From assembly GCA_963576785.1 (NCBI GenBank), contig OY756141.1, forward strand, positions 2,480,001 through 2,544,000: a stretch of DNA of 64,000 nt, read 5' to 3'. The DNA comes from Chlorophyllum brunneum. Taxonomy: Eukaryota; Basidiomycota; Agaricomycetes; Agaricales; Agaricaceae. The notes under the pieces were generated by a model. The model was not told the DNA's origin, ran no database searches, and worked only from the letters and a program-made list of their open reading frames with translations. Numbering within the stretch: position 1 is the first letter of the stretch; each line of letters opens with the position of its first letter. Shown one piece after another: positions 36,401-46,577 of this stretch. The position numbers and the translations under genes are program-made.

Positions 36401-37064
36401 AGGTACCACACCATAGTCCCGCGTCTAAAGTTGGTGATACGGTTCTCGGGGTGTGCTGAGCACTGGGCACCACCAGAGTGCGAGTAGAGTGCGGGAAGAA
36501 GGTCGTCATCGGCATCAGTTCCTGAAAGAACATGGCGTAAGAGGAGCGGGATATCTTGTTGGACGTCGCAACGGTGAAGGTGTGTGCGAATATAGGTTGT
36601 GATGGCCTGACTAGCAGCCGATACGCTAATGAATGAAACGGGGTTAGCACGAGTTAATATGACGGCACACCGCCTGCACAGGTAACGCACTTTTGAGCGA
36701 CAAGGCCAAAGTTGAGAACCATCTCTGCGAGGTCTTTGATAGTCATGGCACGGTTATCCTGTGGAGTAAATTGCGTAAGAGTGGCAAAGGGGGGACGGGG
36801 AAGGGGCCGACATACGACTGAGAGGAATGCACGGCCAATAGCAAGGAGAACTTTGCTGGTTGCGTCGTCTGGATGGAGGAGGACATGGGGTGGTGGAAAC
36901 GGGGGAAAAGACGAGATGGGGGAGTTCCTGGACCTTCGGGTGGTTGGTGCTGCTGGGTCTGGGGATGATCTGAGGCGTGCGGAGGGTCTGATGGAGATGT
37001 TATGGCTCTTTCTTGTGCCATAGGAGTGGGTTAGAAGGAGGGCGTCGGTGTGTAGGTTGTCCAT
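33401..37064 (-). CDS. Putative transcription regulator: GDS1-type winged helix plus APSES-like region
   Basis: About 1150 residues from MDNLHTDALLLTHSYG. The N-terminal third holds a winged-helix-like block matching fungal GDS1-type proteins: LLAIGRAFLSVDNRAMTIKD, VSAASQAITTYIRTHLHRC, DIPLLLRHVLSGTDADDDLL, NFRRGTMVWYLSRATGAPCP. A long acidic, Ser/Pro-rich centre contains a possible nuclear signal (QKRKRSLRSC) and several VKxE sumoylation-type sites. Around residues 740-850 an APSES/KilA-N-like segment follows: MMLGPYLLLRRIDTDFVNLT, VCGVWVPLEVAQTYVKDL, VFLNDELVERFP. The exon junction before it (34637-34700) is uncertain: the obvious GT..AG pair breaks the frame, while a GTGCCA donor after CNPPI keeps it. 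The C-terminus is basic and Gln/Arg-rich (RTRSRKRPGSRN). Both DNA-binding calls are by motif memory. Confidence 0.75.
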
Positions 37065-37791
37065 AGGCAGGACTTCATGGATGAGGAGAAGAAACAAACA
37101 GGACAAAAGTGTCTACCCACAGTCACCCTACAGCTCCCCGGGGTCCTCGTGATCGGCGCAGATATCCGTGCCTCGCCAGATCGAGATCCGCAGACTATCA
37201 CAAACACAAACACGTGCTTCCTAATGGAGCTTATTCCCCTATTCCTCTTCTCACCATCATTCCTGCCAGCCGACCCCACCCCACCTTCAGCATACTGCCT
37301 CTTCTCGCTTGTCCATCGTTTCTTCCCCATCATCACCCGCCGTTCTCTTTCCCGGCTCGCTGGGCACCGCCCGTTGCTATACCATTGGAGTACGCTGACT
37401 GACTAAGCCTGTCCTTGAAATAGATAGCCCCCGAACTTCATTCTCAAATTAGCCTGCAAGATCAGTGCCATTCTTGGCCTCCCCTTTGATGTCCCCGTAA
37501 GGCGCTAGCCTCTCCATTTCCTTTTGTCTCTCTCATCCATCGGAACCCCATGTGGCACGTGCACGAACATCATTCGATTCCTCGGTCCATACACATATAC
37601 ACTCTAGAACAAATATGGTCCAAACTACATTGGACCCCAGAGATGGAGGGATAGTAATAACACTAATAAATAATACAAGCAAGATAGACGTGTACACAGA
37701 TGAGAATAAAAACGAGATAAGACAACCAATGAACGCCAGACAATCACGGTATCACGGAGGGAAAATATCAAATGCAGCCAAGGACACCCAT
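37065..37791. other. Intergenic: upstream of GDS1-like gene, downstream of H1
   Basis: The left part (37065-37400), pyrimidine-rich on the plus strand, is the likely promoter of the GDS1-like gene. The right part (37560-37790) is AT-rich and probably the H1 3' UTR. No supported frame. Confidence 0.55.
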
Positions 37792-38918
37792 TTACGCGGC
37801 GGCCTTCTTTGCCCTTGATGATGCAGGCTTACTTGTGGGCTTGCCTGCGGATTTGCTTGTAGGCTTTGTCTTTGATGTTGTCTTCGAAGACGTGCTTGCT
37901 CTTTTGGTTGCCGTTGTCGACACTTTAGCTGCCGTAGCCTTCTTAGCCGGCGCCTTCTTTGCGGCAGCCTTGGCCTTTGTTGCCGACGTCGTACCAGTCA
38001 CGGCCTGTGATGTGGAATAAGCATAGGCTTAATGGGTTAGAGTCGCTATGCCATCACAAACCTTTTTTGCAGTGCCTCGTTTAGTGGGTGTTGTGCTCTT
38101 CTTCATCGAGGCAGCAGCCTTGGGTTTTCCAGCGAGCGCCTTCTTGGGAGCAATGGCTTTCTTAGTGGCGGTTGGCTTCACGGTAGCCTTCGTAGCGCCC
38201 GCCTTACGGGTGGGAGCTGCCTTCTTGGTAGCCGCCTTGCTATTAGTGGATTTAGAAGGCGGTTTCGAATTCTGGGGTAAGCCGAGTCAATGTCAATCAC
38301 CAACGTCAAGCCTGGATCAATTGACTCACCTCCTTAGAAGCGCCAGAAGTCTTGTTTTTCGGTGCCAGCTTGACCTTTCCAGAAGGTCCCTTGGGTAGGA
38401 CAAATACACCATCTTCAGCACCGGATGCGATAGCACGATTGAGCTGGAACAAATTGTTCCCAACGACATCAATCTTATACTGCTCCTCGGCATACTACAT
38501 AAGCGAAGACAGACCGATGTCAGTTCTCATCTCATGGGAAAGCGAGATTTACATTAATACACACCTTCTTAATGGTACTTCTCGAGACACCCTGACGGGC
38601 TTCATCCTTGTGATCAACAATACACGCCTAGGCAGGATAACAATGCTAGTCCATACGTCGAACGTCATCAGCACTGTACAAACACACCTTGATGATTTCC
38701 TTCCAAGAGGGTCGACCTGAAGCGGCGGCAGCAGCAGTTTTGGTCTTACTGGTACTAGAGGTCTTGGCCTTGGTCATAGCAGACTTTTTGCTAGTGGAAG
38801 CCTTCTTCTGGCCGGTAGCCTTCTTGGTTTCCTTGGTTTTGCCGGGGGAGGCAGGGATAGCACCAACAACAGGGGTAGACTCTTTGACGGGAGTTGAAGC
38901 AGTAGCAGTCTCAGCCAT
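37792..38918 (-). CDS. Linker histone H1 (copy 1)
   Basis: Starts MAETATASTPVKESTP with a Lys/Ser/Ala-rich N-terminal tail. The globular H1/H5 winged helix follows: GRPSWKEIIK, then after introns a GVSRSTIKKYAEEQYKID segment, NLFQLNRAIASGAEDGVFVL and PKGPSGKVKLAPK. The C-terminal tail is strongly Lys/Ala-rich (AKAAAKKAPAKKATAAKVST) with TPTK and SK repeats. It binds linker DNA and compacts chromatin. At least four introns are present, unlike the intronless H1 genes of animals. The upstream region has three ACGCGT boxes, suggesting S-phase control. It ends SSRAKKAAA. Confidence 0.93.
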
Positions 38919-38999
38919 GGGTGTCGCTTGAAGAGGAATGATACTGGGGTTAGCTCTGCGAAAAGCTGCAAAGACCTTGTGGCAACGTTGAAAATACGG

Positions 39000-39149
39000 A
39001 CGCGTAGGGGAAGAAGGCTTTCCTATTTAAACTTCTCGACCCGCAAACGCGTCGCGTCTCTAAATCATATCACATGATGCCTGTGTCCACCTCACACAGG
39101 TGGCTGTGTCGACTTTTCCGTTTGTTGATTTCGCGCGTCTCAAACGCGT
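39000..39149. promoter_or_regulatory. Three ACGCGT (MCB-type) boxes upstream of histone H1 copy 1
   Basis: ACGCGT occurs at 39000-39005, 39047-39052 and 39144-39149, two of them in the shared context CAAACGCGTC. This is the binding site of the fungal MBF (Mbp1/Swi6) factor that drives G1/S genes. A TATA-like TTTAAATA on the minus strand lies near 39023-39031, between the boxes and the H1 start at 38918. The neighbouring gene on the other side ends here (stop at 39220), so the boxes can only serve H1. Confidence 0.7.
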
Positions 39150-39219
39150 CACACCCACGTGAGTACGTATAAAGATCTATTCACGATTGTTCCGACATTT
39201 CGAAATTACATTAAATAGT

Positions 39220-41226
39220 TCATGACAAGACAATAAATGAGCCGTTTGGCTGGACCATCGCTCTAACACCAGTGCTAACCCATCCCTCCTCCCTATTTTC
39301 ATCGGCAGGAGATACCTGTACATAGTCCTCGTTTTGATCTCCATTTCCTGTCTTTCCAACGGGCGGTCCTCGCACAAGCAATAGTCCAACTGGATCCCCT
39401 CCATTCTCAACCTTATCGTCCTCAACCCTGATTAGCTTGGCCTCAACATTGACGCTGGGCGGCCCAACATGCGCCCTCCTACTCTCATTCTCTCCCTCCC
39501 GTGTAAAGTCTTGCAAATCAAAGGGATGCGACGCAAGAACCGGTCCAGCAACAAGGGGGTGTGTGAAGGCATTAACAAGGGGAACAGACAACGCCATGCG
39601 TGCCGGAGTCATCAAAACTGCCGGTAAGGACCCTGAGTGAAAGCCGCAGGTATCAGTCTCGACTGGGATAGAGTATGACATCACATACCCCCACTAACGA
39701 CGACTCCTCGCAAGGTTGCTGCGCCCTCTCCAATGACTTTAGCTCTAGCACCATCAAACACCAACCTGTCCCACAGACTGTCCCTCGTAATAAACCCATC
39801 ACTAACACCAGCAAGCTTGTGCCTCCTTGCGAAAGGATACAAGAAGAGTGACTTGGCGGCCTTCTGCAGAACATTAGTTACGATGGACTTGAGGTGTCCC
39901 GGTTGGATGAAGAGAATCGTGGGGGAAGGAATAGGGTATCTCTTAGCAGCTAGAATATCAGAAGCATCAATCAGATCTATGGGCATAAGTACATGTTAGA
40001 TTTGGCGTTGCGACTAGATCTCGTGAGCTTACGTTCGTCAGCGTGGTAGACCTTGGAGCTCGGCAATGTCGCAAAGCTTGCCCCTTCATAGATGGCAGTA
40101 TACGCAATGGTTCTCCCATAAGCGGTACTAAGCGAAAAACCCGAAACGAGGGTATCCAGAGGCGACAATGCATGAGAAATTGGAAGCAGGCTGCGAGTAG
40201 CGGCAACACCAGCAGTCATGTTCTCGTGTGTCAACTGCGCAGCTTGTAATTGACCAGCCTCGTTGGAAAAGTATGATACCGTGTATACATCAATGGGCTC
40301 TGTGATTGAATGAGCGACGCCACTAAGGGAAGATGGACAAGGAACTGACCAGGAATCTGGCTAAGTATTTTCTCAACTTTGACACCCTCACGCTCAACCT
40401 CGGAAAACTTGAGAATCTTGATGTTACTCGCGACACTCGCTAGAGTCTGCGGACCGATATCCCCGGCGACAATAAGGGTATGAGGGCGCGAATTAGATCC
40501 AGAGGCATAAATATTTTCAAGGACCCGGGGAACGATTTCGGCTGTGACAATGATAGCAGAAAAAGACTGTGTCTCCAGGACCTGCTTCAATATGTCCTGC
40601 GAAGTCAGGGTGGCGGAGATGATGGAATGTGATGCAAGTGCAAAATCGGCAATGACAAATTCTACAATCCATCATGAGAGTCATGGGTAGAGCAGGGAGG
40701 AGAAAGTACAACTGACCAATTCCATCGTTCAAGAGTAGAAGGACCTTGGAGTCCCCCGGCCTGAGACTGGCAAGACGAATGAGGCCAGTACCGAGGGCGG
40801 CAATGCGGTCTTGGAGACCAGAATTTGTGGCCTAAGGTTGTCAGACCGGGAAAGATAACCAAAAATGAAGTCCTCACCTTTGTAGCCCAGAGTGTACGAG
40901 ACGCCTCAGATTCAGGTTTGATGAGGTCAGCCAGGACAGCGACCTCCTTGCTCGGACGGACAGGAAACTATAACAAGTAAGAGGCCCAACTGGAGGTGTA
41001 TGACGTGTGCACTTACCCTGCCCATTAAGCCAGTCCCGTAGTTCCTGTACACAGCACTCTCTCCGGGGTTGCGCGCACGTCCTACATCGCTCTGCCTGCC
41101 CAGTAAGATCGGGTGGACCAACGGCTGGGGCTTGTAGAGATTGTTGAGTAGAAAGGTGGTCGCGGCGATGAGGGCGAGGAGGATGGTGAGATCGTCGGTG
41201 ACAATATATTCTGAAATTCCGGGCAT
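39220..41226 (-). CDS. Acyl-CoA-ligase-like (ANL superfamily) membrane protein lacking catalytic motifs
   Basis: Starts MPGISEYIVTDDLTILL with one N-terminal membrane segment (ILLALIAATTFLLNNLY) and then PLVHPILLGRQSDVGRARNP, a start typical of a fungal fatty acid-CoA ligase branch. Ligase-like blocks follow: SKVLLLLNDGIEFVIADFAL, HSIISATLTSQDIL, LRGVVVSGGSLPA. Key motifs are altered: the P-loop position reads YFSNEAGQLQAAQLTHENM instead of a Ser/Thr/Gly-rich loop ending in Pro-Lys-Gly, and the Tyr-Gly-x-Thr-Glu adenine motif is not seen. It ends at EGWVSTGVRAMVQPNGSFIV and so lacks the C-terminal domain with the catalytic lysine. It probably does not activate fatty acids; a structural or regulatory role in the ER or lipid droplet membrane is possible but unproven. 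Confidence 0.75.
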
Positions 41227-41826
41227 CGTCGAGCCGAGAGCTCTGGACGTGTTGAGAGGGGTGAAGGTGAAAAGCGAGTGAGAGAACGCGAGCGGTGAAG
41301 GGCAGGGACGTGTGGAGGCAAATTTCCTAATGCGGACAGAAGCTTGGCAAATTCCGATCACACTGTTTGTCGAGTCCATTATCTCTCCGCCTCCACCTCC
41401 TCCGACGCCTTTCGTCTGTGGACCCGGCTCTCTGCCAGAGGCTACCGCATGCTGCCACTGGGCCGTATCTCTGTTCCTGCTCGCTTTGGCGCGACCACGG
41501 GGCCGTTTGAACCGCTTTCTGGGCTGCATCTGCATGCACTTTCACAGAATCACTCGGATATCGTGAACGTTTGGCCCAATTCCTCCGTGCACCCGCCACA
41601 CACACCCACTGTACCTAGGCCACCTTCTTGTGCACCGTCCGGCGAGGGAGCTTGGGTACCTTGGACTGGAAAGAATCGCGTCCGTGCGCATCTCTCTCCT
41701 CCACGTGACTATGAGGAAGTGGCACTGGGTTCTGGACGAACAAATGGCTCACCGCTACCCCTCCTTGCCCCCCGCCCCCATCTGCACTTACGCCCCCCCG
41801 TTCACTAGACCCTACCCCTACCTCCA

Positions 41827-42982
41827 ATGCCTACTGCAACTAAAAAGGCCTCCACTAGGGCCTCTGGCAAAGCCTCTGCGGCAGCCAACAAGTCCCACAC
41901 CGCAGCTCACCCCACCTGGATCGAAATGATCAAGGTACGCGCCCACCCGACCGCTGCTTGTTCTTCAACTTGTCCTGCGATGATCCTCATGTCTTCTCCA
42001 CCCTTATCGCCCACAGGAGTGCATCGTTGCGCACCCGGATGAGGCTCGAATTGGCGTCTCTAGACCAACCATCAAGAAGGCATGTCTCTCAGGTTTCGCA
42101 CCTCAGCCATCCCCTGAACATGGCCCAGTTTGTTGAAACAAAGTACAAGCTTGAGCTCAACGCTACGGCAGCCAGCCAGCTCAACCGCGCTATCACATCG
42201 GGCAGTGAGAAAGGCATATTCCAGCTTCCAAAAGGTGCGGAAACTCAGACATACTTGGTTGCATGCTTTCGGGTCCGAAGTATGTCCGCTTCTGGCAGGT
42301 CCCTCCGGAAAGGTGAAACTTGCGCCCAAGGCTCGCACCGATGCCGCCAAGGAGGTCCGTTCATCTCCTCAGCGTTTGACACGCCGTATGCATGTTGACA
42401 ATGATCCCATCACTTGTGCTTTTTCGTCCACAGAATACCAAGCCTGTGACGAAGAAGCCTACGACGACCGCCACCAAACCCAAGACTGCCATTAAACCTG
42501 TTGCTGTGAAGAAGGCCACCGCTACCACGAAGTCCGCGACCAAGCCTAAGACCGCCACCAAATCGTCCTCTGTTGCCAAGACAGGGACTACCACCAAGAA
42601 GGCGCCTGGCAAAAAAGTAGCCATAGCCTCAACCAAGAAGAACGCGGCGACGAAGAAAGCCGCTTCTACTACAAAGAAGAATACAATAGCGAAAAAAGGC
42701 GTTGCTAAGAAGGTGCGAATGTTATCATTGCGCTGCATCCTTGGCGTTCCAGCTGATCATCGGTAACCGTGCTCATAGGCTGTGATTGGTGAAGCCAAAA
42801 AGCCAACATCAAAGACCAAAGCGAAAGCAGGGACTACCAGCGGGACTGCGAAAACTAAGGCAAAGTCTACACCAACTAAGCCCCCGCCGTCAAAGCCAAA
42901 ATCAGCCACTAAGACTAAGCCCGTATCGAAATCCAAGGCGAAGCCAGCGTCAAAGGCGGGGAAGACAGAAGACAAGGTATAA
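41827..42982 (+). CDS. Linker histone H1 (copy 2)
   Basis: Starts MPTATKKASTRASGKASAAA. The globular domain follows with THPTWIEMIK-like AAHPTWIEMIK, ECIVAHPDEARIGVSRPTIK (spliced), KYKLELNATAASQLNRAITS and KGIFQLPKGPSGKVKLAPKA. The tail is Lys/Thr/Ala-rich with many TKKA and KPKT units, ending SKAGKTEDKV. Introns interrupt the globular domain at positions like those of copy 1 (after the WxEMIK/WKEIIK helix, and near the PSGKVKLAPK motif), so the two genes are old paralogues. No ACGCGT box was found in the roughly 600 bp upstream; a CACGTG is at about 41702. Confidence 0.92.
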
Positions 42983-43246
42983 CCTTATGCCCCAGAATCG
43001 CCAATGGCAACTGACTATTATTCATTCAGGTCTAGGCACTAGTTTGTGTCCTGGGCGTATCGCACTGTATTTCGTTTACTCCTTTTGTTTTTGTTCTACG
43101 TCTTCGGCTAGCCCACCCAGGTTGTTGTCCTATCTTTCCCGAGAAGTTATATATTTGTACATTAGGGTTCCATTTGAACATGTATATAGGCTGATGCTCA
43201 TCACATATGATATATGATATTTGATCTTGACCTCTTTCCCAACATC

Positions 43247-46200
43247 ATGGGAGACATTGGTGACCAGATTAAAGATGCAATCACGCAACTGCAGGCCCCA
43301 GTAGACAACCTCGACGCCCTGCTCTCGTTACTCACCGCCCCGCTAGAGTCCCTCGGCATCCTCCCTCCGCAATTCTGCAAATATAATACACAACCACTCC
43401 CGCCTCGTTCCGTAATTATTCGAAAACATATTCCACCTATCCAACGCGCACTTTTAGAACACATCCTACCCACGTGGGATGTCGTCCTCAAGGACCACAA
43501 ACCCGACGCGACACATCTCGTAAAGCAGTACTTTTGTCCAGACCCTTTCGTCAATGCCCTGGTAGCTTCAGGCGATCTCGCTTTGAAAGCCTACGAGACA
43601 ATTCTCACTGGTAATCTCACTCACGAGGCTATAAGTTTACTTGAAAGCTTGGTCAACGAATACCCCGTGGATCGGCTATGGACCGTCATTTTTGACTGGC
43701 GAGACGGGCAGGGGCGGGCAGACAAAAATGCCGCAGTGAAGAATCTAATGTGGGAGGACTGTGTTAGGGATGTTGTCAGTATTCCTGCAAAGGTTGCGAA
43801 CGCTATGGCTGGACGTTATTCTGGCATACTGGAGAATGGAAGGTATCTGAATGAGGTATGTAGGAGAGTTGAGCTACTTGTCGAGAAATTTTCTAAACGG
43901 CCTACCCGTGGTGGGTGTCCTGCCGTTCTAGTGTGTGCTCACTCTCTGAATGGGTTTTTCGTTGTAGATTGGACAAGTTCTGTGAACTACCTTATAACAA
44001 AACTCGCCAGCATCGGGGCTTTCCCTTCCAGTCCCCCAGTGACAAATTCCCAGCCATCCTTCTGGGGAAAAAACCTTCCAATCATCCGCCAAAAACTCCT
44101 CAGTCTTTCTGAACCCAAGCCTTACTGCCTTGCATGGCGAGAACTCGTCCTCAGTATACCATCTAGCCTAACCCTTCGATCTCTCCTCACGTCGCTTTTC
44201 GCTTCGCTCAAGCCGATTCAACCTTCTACTGATTCCTCCGAAGATAAACGGGCCCAAGTGAAAGCGGAGGCCCAGGTACTCGTGGCCGTACTCGGGGGCT
44301 TGAACGAGGATGATGGTCAATTGTGGGAGACTGCAACTAGCTTGATCCTGAGTCGAGACTGGGAAGAGTCCTACGCTCGGATCTTCGTTTGCTGGCTTGC
44401 TGGACCTAGAGACGCTCAGCGAACCAATGTCAAAGGCAAGTCATATCGTCTCCGCTACTACGAGGCCGAAACGCTGACCATGCTTTAGCTCTGAGGATGT
44501 TTTTAGAACTGGTCGTAGATGCTTGGTCGGCTTCGGAACATATCAAACATTCACTTTTATCCCGCCACCGTTGTGAGCAGAATATCTTTCGCCCTTGGAG
44601 TAAAATAACTTTAACGCCATCTACATCTAGACCTTACCTCTCTCTTCCTTCTCAATGCATCTTACCTCCCAAACTCATCAAAAGATCTTGAAGCTGTGGT
44701 CTTCTTGCCGCTCTTCATGCAAGGTATTGGGACTTATATATCACACCTAGATACATCCGTCCGCCGGTGCGGGATGTTGGCTGCGGAGATCATCGCACAA
44801 ATGACCAACAAAAAGCTCGCCTTCGATGATTGGGATGGTGACGATTCTGGGAAACCTTGGTGCAGACAAATGCGACATCTTATCAAACAAAGGGACGTAG
44901 ATGTTGATAGCAGTATATTAGAAGATGACCCGCGAGAGGCCAAGACCAATACTTTGACACTGGGAGCTGGAATAACCCCAGCAACTCCTGTAAAGGCTAC
45001 GTTTATCGCTTCGGAAACTGGCTATGACTCCGACGATTCTCTGACCGGATACGCCTCCCAAGGATCTTCACGATCTGCTTCACCTACTCCATCAGAGCTC
45101 GAAGAGATTGAGAAAGACCCGACTCTCAACGTAGGAGCCAAGAAAGTCATGCGGCCGGTATACCTCGCACAACTGGGTGATCTGATTAGAGGCACCGGAA
45201 CAAAGCTTGGCTCGGATGAACCACAGGAAGCCGACAAGGTTGAGATGGCATTGAATTGCGGAGAAGAACTGATTAGGAAAAAGAAGGGGTATGGAACCGA
45301 GCTGGGTGAGGAGTGTTCTAGTCGTCACATCATCATACATGCTTATACCTTAACTCTGCAGAGGAGAATGCCGTCAATCTTGTGTATGGTTTTTTCGTCT
45401 TGCAGGACAATTTTGATCTCCCAGGTTTCGATGAAAAACGACAGGGCGTGATGAATGCTCTGATTGCATCTGCTCCTCGGAAAGCAGCTCCGTATGTACG
45501 CTTCCTCGCAGAACTTGATCAAAATTCATCTATTTATGCAGAGCGTTGATAGAAGAATTCTACAAGAACCAATATTCCGTCGACCAGCGCTACGTTGCTC
45601 TGAACGCACTCGCAGTTGGTGCTCGCGAGCTTGCTTCCTTGCCCGTCCCACCCTCACAAGTTCCTGACGAAAAGGCCAGCTTTCCAAGTAAAACGCTCCC
45701 TGATCCACTACATCGACAATACCTTGCCGCATCACAAGCAAACGCAACTCTCCTCCCGCTCATGGTTGAGAATTTGAGTCGCAAGGCTATCGATAGAGGC
45801 AAAGAGGCAACGGAAGATAAAGTACCTGGAATTGTGCGGGAGAAACGGCTCAAGATCAAGAAAGCTCCGACGATTTCTGAAGTTACTGCTCGATCAGACG
45901 CGCTTGCCCAACTACGACTGGGTGACATTCCCCAGGTCAAAACCACAACCTTCACTGACGTCGCAGCTGAATTTTTCGTTGGTCCACTCATCAACCGTTT
46001 TTGGTTGTTTCTCCGTGACGAACAGACCAGAGAAGAACGAACTCTGCATCGAGAGGGAAGACAGAAGTATCACAGTGCTGGAACAGGTCTCATCCTCAAT
46101 CCACTCGTTCTTTCTCAACTATTGCGTACGTTGGCGATATTGATAAACGCAGGGCAGAATGCACCAGAGTGGCTTGCCATTCTTGCACCGGACAGCTTAG

Positions 46201-46577
46201 AGCTCGCCCTTACAGTTGGCACCCAGCCGATTTCAAACACGGGGCTCGACGACGAAACACAATTCGGAAATTCAACCGACGCACGGAAGACGAAAGAAGC
46301 GGCGGTTTTGACTGCAGCCCTAGAACTTGCTTTGATAGTGTTGGACGGGTGTGTTGCATTGGACGGAGGGAAATCTCTGGGTTTAGAACATACAAATCTG
46401 TTATTCGGCGCCGGCGAGTGGGCAGGTGCCGTGTTTGCAAAGCTGGAGAAGGGTATAAGGGTGGAGGGTGGAGGTGGGATGAACGAGGCGAGGTTGCAGA
46501 GGGCTGCTGCGGGTGTCCTGCTGAAGGTAGATGAACTAACGTCGAAGTGGAGGAGATCCATGATAGACACAAGGTAA
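43247..46577 (+). CDS. TEL2-like protein (TTT complex, telomere length/PIKK stability)
   Basis: Begins MGDIGDQIKDAITQLQAPVD; an ATG 33 bp upstream (43214) is in frame but in a weaker context. The product is an all-helical repeat protein of about 1000 residues with Tel2 features: an N-terminal FDWRDGQGRADKNAAVKNLM region, FLPLFMQGIGTYISHLDTSV, RRCGMLAAEIIAQM, an acidic linker with SDEPQEAD, LIRKKKGYGTEL, the C-terminal DNFDLPGFDEKRQGVMNALI, EEFYKNQYSVDQRYVALNAL and a long final exon. Tel2 acts with Tti1/Tti2 and Hsp90 to fold and stabilise ATM, ATR, TOR and related kinases. About seven introns were inferred. The central Ser/Asp region around 45000-45100 resembles the CK2-phosphorylated linker of Tel2 proteins that recruits the R2TP adaptor. 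Confidence 0.88.

Noticed and set aside
37792..42700. Lys/Ala-rich repeats of the H1 tails considered as DNA tandem repeats
   Set aside because: The periodicity comes from repeated amino acids with varied codons; it is protein composition, not a satellite.
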